DNA of 52,530 nt from an uncultured Cyclobacteriaceae bacterium (GTDB lineage: Bacteria; Bacteroidota; Bacteroidia; Cytophagales; Cyclobacteriaceae). The stretch is taken from NCBI GenBank assembly GCA_947492745.1, contig CANLOE010000043.1:1-52530 (forward strand), given 5' to 3'. The notes under the pieces are model-generated. The model was not told the origin of the DNA, did no database searches, and saw nothing but the letters and a program-made list of their open reading frames with translations. Made by a program: the position numbers and the translations under genes. Shown piece after piece: positions 26,413-34,526 of the stretch (the first letter of the stretch is position 1; each line of letters starts with the position of its first letter).

Positions 26413-26572
26413 TACAAACTTAGCTTTTAAATATCGCCTATCTTCCTGTTCATTTTGCTTCACTCTGCGTGGACAATCCTCGCGATAGCGCTGCTATCCC
26501 TGCGGTTATCGCCTTGATTGAAACCAAAATGACCCGCGGAATCTTATACGACATTTAAAACCCAAATTTGTA
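26413..26572 (-). repeat. family A hairpin element, copy 4
   Basis: 160 bp in reverse orientation (like copy 1). Flanked by TTA on both sides (26410-26412, 26573-26575). Confidence 0.9.
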
Positions 26573-26619
26573 TTAAATACAGGATATCGGTTTAACAGAA
26601 AAACAATCGGAACACTTAA

Positions 26620-26839
26620 GAGACTATTTTAAAATGCATCTTTTAATTTCTTATGTAATCTTATGGCACATAATTTCGTTGATATTTCCACGGATAGCGT
26701 TGCTATCTGTGATGATGATGCTCACGCGGCAGACTGGCCCCTTCGCTGGCTAAATAACTCAAGGACATTTTCTTAACGCTCGGTCCTACTCGATATAAGC
26801 GATAACGAATTCTAAAATAATCTCTTTCAAAACATTCTC
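26620..26839. repeat. family B hairpin element, copy 2
   Basis: 220 bp, ends GAGACTATTTTAAAA-like and the complement of GAGAATGTTTTGAAA. Flanked by TAA on both sides (26617-26619, 26840-26842). It lies just upstream of the DUF2027-Smr gene, so it may carry or displace that gene's promoter. Confidence 0.8.
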
Positions 26840-26909
26840 TAAGAACGGTCATCAGCTTTCTGATGTATACAGTGAGTGGGGATCATTATAACATTAAATC
26901 AATAGTACT

Positions 26910-27887
26910 ATGAATATAGGTGATAGAGTAAGGGTAATCCATGGTAGTGAATCAGGTATTGTCACCAGAGTCATCGATGCCCAACAAGTAGAAATAGAAA
27001 TAGAGGATGGGTTTACCATACCCGTGCTGGTCAGAGACCTGGCCCTGGTAGCCACGGAAGAGGACAAACACTTTGATCCCGCGGATAGGCCTACCGAATC
27101 CACCGAAAGAAAAAACACGAGCAATAGGGCCAATGAAAAAAGTAGCGATGCCAAAAAGGGAATCTACATTGCCTTCGAACCCATAGGAAAGACCCATGTG
27201 TTATTATATTTCATCAACAACACCTCCTTTGAGCTTGCTTATTCCATATTTACAAAAAATGGCGAGCAATGCCAGCGTATCCACTCGGGTAGCCTATCCG
27301 CTCATAGCTTAGTAAAAATGACCGATTGGGCATTGGATAATTTTGAAAACTGGCCTTTGTTACATATCGAGGCCTTATACTCCCACAACAAGGCTTTCAC
27401 CTATCGCTCTCCCTTACGGGTATCCCTAAAGGTGAAGGCGGCCGGTTATCATAAAAACAGGAAAGAAGCTCCGCTATTGGGCAAGCCCTGCCATCTTTTC
27501 CAAATCGACCAACAGATACCCAAACATCAAGTTGAGGCCATTAAAGAAAAAATGCTGGGAGAAAAAGCCCCTTCTCCCGTTGTAGAGCAGGGTTTTGTCC
27601 GACCGGCATCAACGGTGGACCTGCATATTGAAAAATTAGTGGAAAATGAACAAGAAATCGCTCTGCTCAGTAACCGGGAAATGTTGTCGGTTCAGATGGA
27701 CCATTTCCATAAAGCATTCAATGGAGCTATTATCGCCGGTATGGAAGAAATTACCTTTATCCACGGTAACGGTACACTAAAGAAAAACATCCAAAAAGAA
27801 TTGAGCCAGTCCCATGATATCAAATTCTATAAGGATGCCATGAAAGAAAAATTTGGATATGGTGCTACACTTGTCAAAATAAAGTGA
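26910..27887 (+). CDS. DUF2027 and Smr domain protein
   Basis: A 325-residue protein. The N-terminal KOW/Tudor-like barrel (1-50: IGDRVRVIHGSESGIVTRV) is followed by a low-complexity charged linker (about 50-85), the DUF2027 beta domain (about 88-190) and a C-terminal Smr domain (about 236-325: VDLHIEKL, then EEITFIHGNGTLKKNIQKEL and GYGATLVKIK). Smr domains nick or cleave DNA or RNA; the family's HGxGxG motif reads HGNGTL here. It is a common single-copy gene of this phylum, with no established role. Confidence 0.88.
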   Translation: MNIGDRVRVIHGSESGIVTRVIDAQQVEIEIEDGFTIPVLVRDLALVATEEDKHFDPADRPTESTERKNTSNRANEKSSDAKKGIYIAFEPIGKTHVLLYFINNTSFELAYSIFTKNGEQCQRIHSGSLSAHSLVKMTDWALDNFENWPLLHIEALYSHNKAFTYRSPLRVSLKVKAAGYHKNRKEAPLLGKPCHLFQIDQQIPKHQVEAIKEKMLGEKAPSPVVEQGFVRPASTVDLHIEKLVENEQEIALLSNREMLSVQMDHFHKAFNGAIIAGMEEITFIHGNGTLKKNIQKELSQSHDIKFYKDAMKEKFGYGATLVKIK

Positions 27888-27973
27888 CTTTTTTCTCTGA
27901 ACATACTATATTTGTCTCTTAAATAAATCAAATTCGCACAATACGCTTTATATCAATTACTTAAATCGAAGGG

Positions 27974-28001
27974 TGCGGTATTTGCCAGAATAGATACCGC
28001 C
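27974..28001 (+). terminator. possible hairpin after the DUF2027-Smr gene
   Basis: Arms GCGGTAT and ATACCGC around a 12-base loop, in the 257-base gap before the YbjN-like gene. No T-run follows, so termination is uncertain. Similar arms recur after the globin gene (44533-44562). Confidence 0.3.
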
Positions 28002-28144
28002 ACGGAGACGCTATCAGACAAGATTATAAAGCAGACTAACACTTTCCAAAAGGGAGAAGGGTTCACATAAGGCAAATTGCATTTTTTCATTTTTGTCCAT
28101 TATTCACTATATTCAGTATATTTATAACTAACGCTATAAAGCTT

Positions 28145-28543
28145 ATGGATCTTAATACTTTTATGAAGACTTATGCACAGGAAATCGGAGGGGAGTTTTC
28201 CGAATACGACAGTGATAAGTCTATTGTTATCATGCCCCTACCCGATGAGCGTTTCCAAACTGTATTGGGACATAAGAAACATATCGACCGTTATGAGAAG
28301 TTGGTCATTGAGTTCAGCTCTAAGGTCTGTGCATTCGACGATACCATCGACTTGAAGATGTTGCTTCAGGAGAATACCAATTTTTGTCATGCCAAGTTTG
28401 TTCTTGTTGATGACTATATCAAAGTAGAGGCTTCTTGTTTTGTCGAAAGTGCTACTGAAGAGGTCTTGAAGGAAATACTACAGGAAGTAGCGAATTTGGC
28501 CGATAACTTCGAATTTGAACTTACAGGAGTCGACGTTCATTAA
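28145..28543 (+). CDS. YbjN-like / type III chaperone-fold protein
   Basis: A 132-residue acidic protein (MDLNTFMKTYAQEIGG at the start, VLVDDYIKVEASCFVE in the middle, LKEILQEVANLADNFEFEL at the end). The alpha-beta-beta-beta-alpha pattern and the late VEAS...A.EEVLKEI resemble the YbjN/CesT fold. No enzyme motif. It stands alone, followed by a terminator and rnpB. Function unknown. Confidence 0.6.
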   Translation: MDLNTFMKTYAQEIGGEFSEYDSDKSIVIMPLPDERFQTVLGHKKHIDRYEKLVIEFSSKVCAFDDTIDLKMLLQENTNFCHAKFVLVDDYIKVEASCFVESATEEVLKEILQEVANLADNFEFELTGVDVH

Positions 28544-28574
28544 TTCATACCATCGAAAGTTTGTCATGTTCATT

Positions 28575-28625
28575 TCGCTTTGAGCGAAGTATCTTTTTCG
28601 GATAGTACTTTATTTTTGGTATCTG
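28575..28625. repeat. REP-like short repeat
   Basis: The segment ttcatttcgctttgagcgaag (about 28569-28590) has the TTCGCT...AGCGAA hairpin typical of short dispersed repeats in this phylum. Only one copy was recognised here. Confidence 0.3.
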
Positions 28626-28745
28626 TAAGAATGAAGTGATCTAGACTTTTCTATCAGAACGTGGCATTAGCCATGTTACTCAAAAAATCTTTGATTTTCG
28701 TTACAAACGAAAAAGTTCCATTCACTTTCTCAAAAAGAATCCTAT

Positions 28746-28775
28746 AAGACAGGGAAATATTATTTTTCCTGTCTT
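28746..28775 (+). terminator. rho-independent terminator before rnpB
   Basis: Arms AAGACAGG (28746-28753) and CCTGTCTT (28768-28775) with further A/T pairing in the loop, followed by TTATTTTT. It separates the YbjN-like gene from the rnpB promoter that begins 8 bases later. Confidence 0.7.
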
Positions 28776-28782
28776 TTATTTT

Positions 28783-28790
28783 TAAATTTG
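28783..28790 (+). promoter_or_regulatory. -7 box of the rnpB promoter
   Basis: TAAATTTG matches the phylum consensus TAnnTTTG exactly and lies five bases before the inferred 5' end of RNase P RNA. No clear TTG is seen at -33. Confidence 0.7.
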
Positions 28791-28794
28791 AGAC

Positions 28795-29184
28795 AATATG
28801 CGAGCTACCTTATCGCCGTCGGTGAATACTCATCGAAGGAGGAAAGTCCGGGCAACGCAGAGTACCGTACTTCCTAACGGGAAGGCTCCGAATATTCGGG
28901 GACAGAAAGTGCCACAGAAAATATACCGCCCTGAAGTTCAGGGTAAGGGTGAAAAGGTGAGGTAAGAGCTCACCGCGCTTTGGGAGACCAAGGTGGCAGG
29001 GTAAACCTTACGGGTTGAAAGACCAAATAAGCTGGTGTCGGTACAAACTTGTGCCGTAAGGGCTACTCGTCCAAGATCAGTGGGTAGGTCGTTGGACCCT
29101 GACAGCAATGTCAGGGCTAGATAAATGATAAGGGTCCCAAATACTCGGGAAACAGAACCCGGCTTATCGGCTTGCATATTTTTT
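28795..29184 (+). ncRNA. rnpB: RNase P RNA
   Basis: Type A bacterial RNase P RNA. The universal core GAGGAAAGTCCGGGC (about 28839-28853, the P4/CR I strand) pairs with the 3' ACAGAACCCGGCTTAT segment (about 29152-29167). The outer P1 helix forms from AATATGC-AGC at 28795 and its partner GCTTGCATATT ending at 29180. A T-run follows. The intervening segments (for example gaccctgacagcaatgtcaggg) fold as expected. It processes tRNA 5' ends together with RnpA, which is not in the window. Confidence 0.95.
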
Positions 29185-29372
29185 ACATTTTTCCTCAGAA
29201 GAATCTATTTGCGAGAGCAAAATATAGGCAAAAACAAAGGTATACCGCATATCCGAAATACCCCACTGGGGAATAACATGGCTACGGTGCTTTTTGGGCA
29301 TATTTCATACCCGCCTCCTCTTGCCAATAAACAATAGAAATAAAGGTTCTTTTTCAAACCAAAAAACAAGGC

Positions 29373-30533
29373 ATGGCAAAGATTTTGATCATTGATGATG
29401 AAAAAAGCATCAGAAGCACTCTAAAAGAGATACTCGAGTATGAAAAATATACCGTCGACGAAGCTAAAGACGGTGAAGAAGGACTGGAGTGTGTCATAAA
29501 GAATAAATACGACGCCGTATTATGCGATATCAAAATGCCCAAAATGGATGGACTGGAAGTATTGGAAAAAGCAATGGAGCTTGGCCTGGACACTCAGTTT
29601 ATCATGATATCGGCACATGGTACCATAGAAACTGCCGTAGAAGCAACCAAAAAAGGGGCTTTCGACTTTGTATCCAAGCCTCCCGACCTGAATCGCTTAT
29701 TGGTCACGCTGCGCAATGCCATGGACAAGTCCACATTGGTAACGGAAACAAAAGTACTGAAAAAGAAGATATCCAAAACCTATGATATCGTAGGAGAATC
29801 CGATGCTATCACAGAAGTAAAAAACACCATCGAAAAAGTCGCTCCTACTGAGGCCCGAGTACTCATCACAGGACCGAACGGTACGGGTAAAGAACTGGTA
29901 GCACGCTGGCTCCATGAAAAAAGCAATAGGGACAAAGGGCCCATGGTGGAAGTCAACTGTGCCGCCATACCTGCGGAACTCATCGAAAGTGAGCTTTTCG
30001 GTCATGAAAAAGGAGCCTTTACCTCAGCGGTAAAACAACGGATAGGTAAATTTGAACAAGCTAGCGGGGGAACGCTTTTTCTTGATGAAATAGGAGATAT
30101 GAGTCTCTCGGCACAGGCCAAGGTACTTAGGGCCTTGCAAGAAAATAAGATTACCAGAGTAGGTGGTGATAAAGAGATAAAGGTCAATGTGAGGGTATTG
30201 GCGGCAACCAATAAAAACCTCAAAGAAGCTATCGACGAAAAAAATTTTAGAGAAGATCTATATCATCGTATAAGTGTAATCCTGATCAAGGTTCCTGCCC
30301 TCAAAGACAGAAAGAGTGACATTCCTCTTTTAGTAGACAAATTTCTTAATGATATCGCCAAAGAATACGGAACCAAGAAGAAAACAATAAGTGATAAAGC
30401 ATTAGAGGAGCTTCAAAAATCATCTTGGACAGGCAACATAAGAGAGTTGAGAAATGTCATCGAACGCCTCATCATTATGTGCGGTGATGAAATCAGCAAG
30501 GAGGACGTATCCAAATATACAGAAATCGGATAG
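29373..30533 (+). CDS. NtrC-type response regulator with AAA+ domain, no DNA-binding domain
   Basis: The 386-residue protein has a receiver domain (1-120; acidic pocket D8-D9, phospho-acceptor D52, K102) and a sigma-54 AAA+ domain (about 137-370; Walker A GPNGTGKE at 167-174, Walker B LFLDEIG at 235-241, the arginine-finger region FREDLYHRI). The GAFTGA loop that contacts sigma-54 reads GAFTSA (214-219). The chain stops soon after NIRELRNVIERLI, so the usual Fis-type helix-turn-helix is absent. It may activate sigma-54 from solution or do another job. No histidine kinase lies next to it. Confidence 0.93.
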   Translation: MAKILIIDDEKSIRSTLKEILEYEKYTVDEAKDGEEGLECVIKNKYDAVLCDIKMPKMDGLEVLEKAMELGLDTQFIMISAHGTIETAVEATKKGAFDFVSKPPDLNRLLVTLRNAMDKSTLVTETKVLKKKISKTYDIVGESDAITEVKNTIEKVAPTEARVLITGPNGTGKELVARWLHEKSNRDKGPMVEVNCAAIPAELIESELFGHEKGAFTSAVKQRIGKFEQASGGTLFLDEIGDMSLSAQAKVLRALQENKITRVGGDKEIKVNVRVLAATNKNLKEAIDEKNFREDLYHRISVILIKVPALKDRKSDIPLLVDKFLNDIAKEYGTKKKTISDKALEELQKSSWTGNIRELRNVIERLIIMCGDEISKEDVSKYTEIG

Positions 30534-30589
30534 ACTCGCTTATCTCCATTCAAAAGAAAAAAAATCAAAGCAAGAAGTGATAAGGAACG

Positions 30590-30733
30590 TTATGAGCGTT
30601 CTTTATCACTGACCACCTCTGCGGATTGTTTTTCTTTCTTGATGTCCTTCTTTGAGTAAGTAGGACATGTGTATTGATTACAAGCTGAAGCTGCAAATAA
30701 TACGATAGCGGCAATAGTTAGTCGAAGTTTCAT
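30590..30733 (-). CDS. small lipoprotein
   Basis: 47 residues: a hydrophobic signal LRLTIAAIVLFAASA ending in a lipobox with C18 (ASAC), then NQYTCPTYSKKDIKKEK and a charged tail. An in-frame ATG 18 bases upstream (30751) would add MKFFKD. Similar tiny lipoproteins with a CPTY segment occur in this phylum, function unknown. A hairpin that overlaps the stop codon, followed by T-rich sequence on the minus strand, would terminate it. Confidence 0.6.
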   Translation of the reverse strand: MKLRLTIAAIVLFAASACNQYTCPTYSKKDIKKEKQSAEVVSDKERS

Positions 30734-30988
30734 ATCTTTAAAAAATTTCATCTTGTGTTATAACAAAAATACCAAAGTTTTAGTATTTAGCAAATCAATT
30801 ATTTTTTAGTAGACTTCAATAATACGATAATAATCCAATATTTGTACTATAATTCTCTGCATTCCAAATATCATTCCGGGCGAAAAAAAAACGCTATTGT
30901 TACTTTTATTATTGATTATCAATGATTTAACAGTAGCAAAATTGAGATCAGGCAATTATTCCGTCCCTCTTTGGGAATAAAATCTCTT

Positions 30989-31260
30989 TTACTGATCATT
31001 TCTTCCATAATCTACATCAAGAAAGATTCTTAAAAAAGCATTGAATCCGTATTGTGTACTCAGTCCACTACTTGCTTCTATTTTGATGTACCCATGTGGT
31101 TTTCACTGATTCCAAAAGGAGAAACAGACTGCATCAGGAAACGATTCTCTATGACTACTTCGAAAGACATTCAAAAAGTCCAGGTCACTTTATCCTATAG
31201 GTTGGTTTCAGTGGCATTCATCGAACCTTTGGTTCGTACTTCTACTACAGTTTCAGCTTC
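30989..31260 (-). pseudogene. decayed reading-frame fragments
   Basis: Three protein-like pieces occur in changing frames on the minus strand: EAETVVEVRTKGSMNATETNL, then MSFEVVIENRFLMQSV, then HGYIKIEASSGLSTQYGFNAF ending DVDYGRNDQ-stop at 30989. The last ends like a beta-barrel protein. Family not recognised; stops and frameshifts separate the pieces. Confidence 0.3.
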
Positions 31261-31477
31261 ATAAGCTGCTCATCAGTAAAATGAATTCGCTTTTTGAGAT
31301 AATCATAGCTGCTATACGAAATCCAATAGAACACCCGCTTATTGGATTTAAACCCTCTTTACGAAGCAGCGAATTAAACATGTTTGTTTACTAAAGCATA
31401 ATAACGGACACAACAGTGAACTAATGTAGAAAATGGGTCGAACCTGACTCTGGTTCCTGATATCCATGACTGTCCAG

Positions 31478-31519
31478 AAAAAAAGAGGCCAAATCCTTAC
31501 GGATTTGGCCTCTTTTTTT
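31478..31519 (-). terminator. strong terminator of the ribosomal protein/tsf operon
   Basis: A 19-bp perfect stem (AAAAAAAGAGGCCAAATCC, loop TTAC, and its complement), with T-runs on both strands. It lies 60 bases after the tsf stop codon. Confidence 0.95.
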
Positions 31520-31579
31520 CTAAAATGGCTTGAGTTCTTCTATTTCATAGCAAAAACTAAAGATTTTCGCCCTAAGGGA

Positions 31580-32410
31580 TTAACCTATGCTGATTCTTTT
31601 GAAATCACTAACGGTCAATCCACTGGAGACTGTATCCAAATACTTGGCAACGGTCATAGAACTATCTTTTACATAAGCTTGGTTCAACAAGGTATTGTCC
31701 TTGAAGAATTTTTGCAGCTTACCTTGAGCTATTTTCTCTACTATATTTTCAGGCTTACCTTCGGCAATCGCTTGTTCTTTACCGATTTCGATTTCTTTGG
31801 CGATGATACTTTCATCTACTCCATCTTTATCGACTGCTACGGGGTTCATCGCTGCTATCTGCATTCCTACGTCTTTTCCTGCCGCCGAGACTTCGTCTCC
31901 GCTAGCTCCTTTCAAGGCCACCAATACGCCTAATTTGTTCCCTGCATGGACATAGGGTACGACAGTCTCCCCGTTCATACGGATGTACTGGCTGATTTCT
32001 ATCTTCTCCCCTATTTTACCTACCATTTCAGTGATTTTCTCAGTGATGGTAGTACCGTCAATGGTAGCATTCAATAATTCTTCTTTACTGGAAGGGTTCT
32101 CATCGAAAGCAACCCCGACAATAGCATTACCTAAAGCTAGGAATTCTTCATTTTTACCTACGAAATCAGTTTCGCAATTCAGTGCGATCAGTACGCTTTC
32201 GGTAGCGTCATCACTGGTTTTGATGAAAACAGAACCCTCTTTGGCCTCTCTGTCAGACCTTGAGGCAGAAACTTTTTGACCTTTTTTTCTCAATAAATCA
32301 ATTGCAGCATCAAAATCGCCATTGGCTTCTGTCAATGCTTTTTTGCAGTCCATCATGCCTGCACCGGTCATTTGTCGCAATTTGTTAACGTCTTTTGCGG
32401 TAATTGCCAT
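31580..32410 (-). CDS. tsf: elongation factor Ts
   Basis: A 276-residue EF-Ts, the nucleotide exchange factor of EF-Tu. The N-terminal UBA-like domain (VNKLRQMTGAGMMDCKKAL), the TDFVGKNEEF core motif and the coiled-coil part with two dimerisation-like repeats are present. It is the last gene of the rplM-rpsI-rpsB-tsf operon. Confidence 0.97.
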   Translation of the reverse strand: MAITAKDVNKLRQMTGAGMMDCKKALTEANGDFDAAIDLLRKKGQKVSASRSDREAKEGSVFIKTSDDATESVLIALNCETDFVGKNEEFLALGNAIVGVAFDENPSSKEELLNATIDGTTITEKITEMVGKIGEKIEISQYIRMNGETVVPYVHAGNKLGVLVALKGASGDEVSAAGKDVGMQIAAMNPVAVDKDGVDESIIAKEIEIGKEQAIAEGKPENIVEKIAQGKLQKFFKDNTLLNQAYVKDSSMTVAKYLDTVSSGLTVSDFKRISIG

Positions 32411-32458
32411 AGTAAATTACAGTTTTAATGTAGGTTTTGTTTTCCGTAAACAAAAAAT

Positions 32459-32484
32459 GAACACCAGCGAAAAGACTGATGTTC
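32459..32484 (-). terminator. hairpin between rpsB and tsf (possible attenuator)
   Basis: On the minus strand GAACATCAG and CTGGTGTTC (one G-T pair) form a 9-bp stem with an 8-base loop, followed directly by ATTTTTTG. The position, about 48 bases before the tsf start, suggests partial termination that sets the S2 to EF-Ts ratio. Confidence 0.5.
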
Positions 32485-32526
32485 AAATTTCAATTCATTG
32501 ATAAGTATCGTTATGATGATTATCTC

Positions 32527-33300
32527 TTATTCTTCAACCGCTTTTTCCTCGGTATCAACTTTCCTTTTTTCCTCTTCTTCCTTTTTGAGATTGGATTCTT
32601 CTTTATCTCTCTTGCGTTCTGCTAGGCCTTCTTCGATAACCTTGCCCACTTGTCCCAATATCAAGGAGATGGACTTAAAAGCATCATCGTTGCCAGGAAT
32701 AGGAAAATCTACTCCCGAAGGGTCTGAGTTGGTATCAACCAAACCAAACACGGGAATGTTCAGCTTCTGAGCTTCTTTGACTGCAATATGTTCGCGTTTT
32801 ACGTCGATAACAAACAACGCCGCTGGCAATCTGGTCAAGTCAGAAATCCCTCCCAATATTCTCTCCAACTTCTCTTTCTCTCTACTCTTCATCAAGCGCT
32901 CACGCTTCGCTAGGTTCTTATAAGACTCATCTTTCATCAACTTATCGATAGAAGATAGCTTCTTCAAAGATTTCCTGATAGTAGCAAAGTTAGTCAGCAT
33001 ACCACCTAACCAGCGTTCTGCAACATAAGGCATATTCAACTCGCGGGCCTGTTGTGCCACTATGTCTTTAGCCTGTTTTTTCGTAGCTACGAACATTATC
33101 TTTCTTCCGGATCTTACGACCCCCTTGAGTGCGGAAGATGCTTCGTCGAGGCACGCCAAGGTCTTATTCAAATCAATAATGTGGATTCCGTTTCTTTCCA
33201 TAAAGATATATGGAGCCATACGGGGATCCCACTTTCTCGTTAAGTGTCCAAAATGGACACCAGCATCTAGCAAGTCTTTGTATTCTAGTTTGTTAGCCAT
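32527..33300 (-). CDS. rpsB: 30S ribosomal protein S2
   Basis: A 257-residue S2. Conserved segments: DLLDAGVHFGHLTRKWDPRMAPYI at the start, VATKKQAKDIV, ERWLGGMLTNFATI, VFGLVDTNSDP and IPGNDDAFKS. The C-terminal 30 residues form a Lys/Glu-rich tail longer than in E. coli. 36 bases after rpsI. Confidence 0.97.
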   Translation of the reverse strand: MANKLEYKDLLDAGVHFGHLTRKWDPRMAPYIFMERNGIHIIDLNKTLACLDEASSALKGVVRSGRKIMFVATKKQAKDIVAQQARELNMPYVAERWLGGMLTNFATIRKSLKKLSSIDKLMKDESYKNLAKRERLMKSREKEKLERILGGISDLTRLPAALFVIDVKREHIAVKEAQKLNIPVFGLVDTNSDPSGVDFPIPGNDDAFKSISLILGQVGKVIEEGLAERKRDKEESNLKKEEEEKRKVDTEEKAVEE

Positions 33301-33336
33301 TAATATATAGTTAATAATCGTTTGATTCCTACTGCA

Positions 33337-33723
33337 TTAACGCTTACTGAACTGGAACCTTCTTCTCGCTTTCCTTCTTCCGTATTTCTTCCTTTCGACC
33401 ATTCTAGGGTCTCTGGTAAGAAAACCTTCTTTCTTGAGAGGAGGTCTATTTTCAGCGTCGATTTCGCAAAGAGCCCTTGAGACGGCCAAACGGATGGCTT
33501 CCGCCTGTCCTTTGAAACCACCACCATCGACATTTACTTTAATGTCGAAGTTCTCGACTGCCTCGATAGTGTTCAGAGGTTGCTTTACGATGGTCTGTAA
33601 AATCTCCGAAGGAAAGTAGTCCTTGATGTCCTTGTTATTGACAATAATAGAACCGTTTCCCGATTTTACATAAATCCTCGCAACGGAGGTTTTCCTTCTT
33701 CCAATTGAATTTATTACTTCCAT
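33337..33723 (-). CDS. rpsI: 30S ribosomal protein S9
   Basis: A 128-residue S9. INSIGRRKTSVARIYVK at the start, VNVDGGGFKGQAEAIRLAVSRAL in the middle, and the C-terminal RRKARRRFQFSKR tail that reaches the P-site tRNA. 11 bases after rplM. Confidence 0.97.
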   Translation of the reverse strand: MEVINSIGRRKTSVARIYVKSGNGSIIVNNKDIKDYFPSEILQTIVKQPLNTIEAVENFDIKVNVDGGGFKGQAEAIRLAVSRALCEIDAENRPPLKKEGFLTRDPRMVERKKYGRRKARRRFQFSKR

Positions 33724-33734
33724 TGATTACCCGC

Positions 33735-34181
33735 TTATAATTTGATTTCTTTAGGCTGCTGAGCCTCATGGGGATGCTCAGTACCTTCATATACATATAA
33801 ATTTCCAAAGAGAGCCCTTCCAATTCGATTTTTGGGAAGCATACCTCTTACGGCCCGCTCTACTAAAATCGTTGAAGACTTCTTGTTTTTTATCTGGAGT
33901 GGAGTAGTTCTCTTTTGCCCTCCTGGATATCCTGTATGGGACACATATACCTTATCGGTCCATTTCTTACCCGTCAATTTAATCTTGTCAGCATTGATTA
34001 CAATGACATTGTCACCACAATCTGTATGCGGAGTGTACCCAGGCTTATGCTTACCTCTGATAATCTTAGCCACCTCACTGGCCAACCTACCCAATACCTT
34101 TGAACTGGCATCTACGACTATCCAATTCTTCTCGACCGTAGCTTTATTTTCAAAGGTTGTCTTATAACTTAAAGTATCCAC
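33735..34181 (-). CDS. rplM: 50S ribosomal protein L13
   Basis: 148 residues from a GTG start at 34181 (VDTLSYKTTFENKATVEKNW), matching the usual start of L13 in this phylum. The frame is open 60 bases further upstream to an ATG, but that stretch lies in the 5' leader just after the promoter. Conserved: DASSKVLGRLASEVAK, GDNVIVINADKIKLTGKKW, HTGYPGG, RAVRGMLPKN. First gene of the operon. Confidence 0.95.
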   Translation of the reverse strand: MDTLSYKTTFENKATVEKNWIVVDASSKVLGRLASEVAKIIRGKHKPGYTPHTDCGDNVIVINADKIKLTGKKWTDKVYVSHTGYPGGQKRTTPLQIKNKKSSTILVERAVRGMLPKNRIGRALFGNLYVYEGTEHPHEAQQPKEIKL

Positions 34182-34238
34182 GCTAAAAAGCTTTTTTTTA
34201 TTATAAACAATATAAAATATGCCCCTTAAAAAGGGACA

Positions 34239-34269
34239 CAAAGATAGAAGTATAATTCATGAAATGCAA
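34239..34269 (-). promoter_or_regulatory. rplM-rpsI-rpsB-tsf promoter
   Basis: On the minus strand TTG (34269-34267), 20 bases, then TATCTTTG (34246-34239): an exact match to the phylum's TTG-N20-TAnnTTTG. The transcript would open with a small hairpin (CCCTT-TTT-AAGGG, about 34234-34222), perhaps a site of ribosomal-protein feedback. Confidence 0.85.
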
Positions 34270-34526
34270 TAGACCCACTCAAAATATGTCAATAACTGCA
34301 CTCAATCAAATCGGTTACGATCATTTATACTCAAGAAAAAGTGAAATGGGAAATTCGTGTTTCAACGAAAATGGAAAAATCATGCATTGGTACAATTTCA
34401 TTGATTGATTGGTCTTTGGGACCGTTCTGATTGGTAAAGTGCTTTCGCAATCGTTTTCAGTCTGTCCCGTAACAATTTCATTGCGGTATCATTATGACAC
34501 CATTAGTAGATTAAGAATGGATAGTA
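34270..34526. other. gap between rplM promoter and RluA gene end
   Basis: No gene and no repeat family recognised in these bases. Confidence 0.4.

Larger units (their letters stand above)
30534..31475. other. gap with a small lipoprotein and decayed sequence
   Basis: It holds a hairpin (GTGATAA.GAACG against CGTTC.TTATCAC, about 30578-30610), the lipoprotein gene at 30590-30733, a stretch of decayed coding sequence (30989-31260), and a worn family C-like block at about 31270-31375 (atgaattcgctttttgagat, ttggatttaaaccctctttacgaag). Nothing else seen. Confidence 0.5.
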
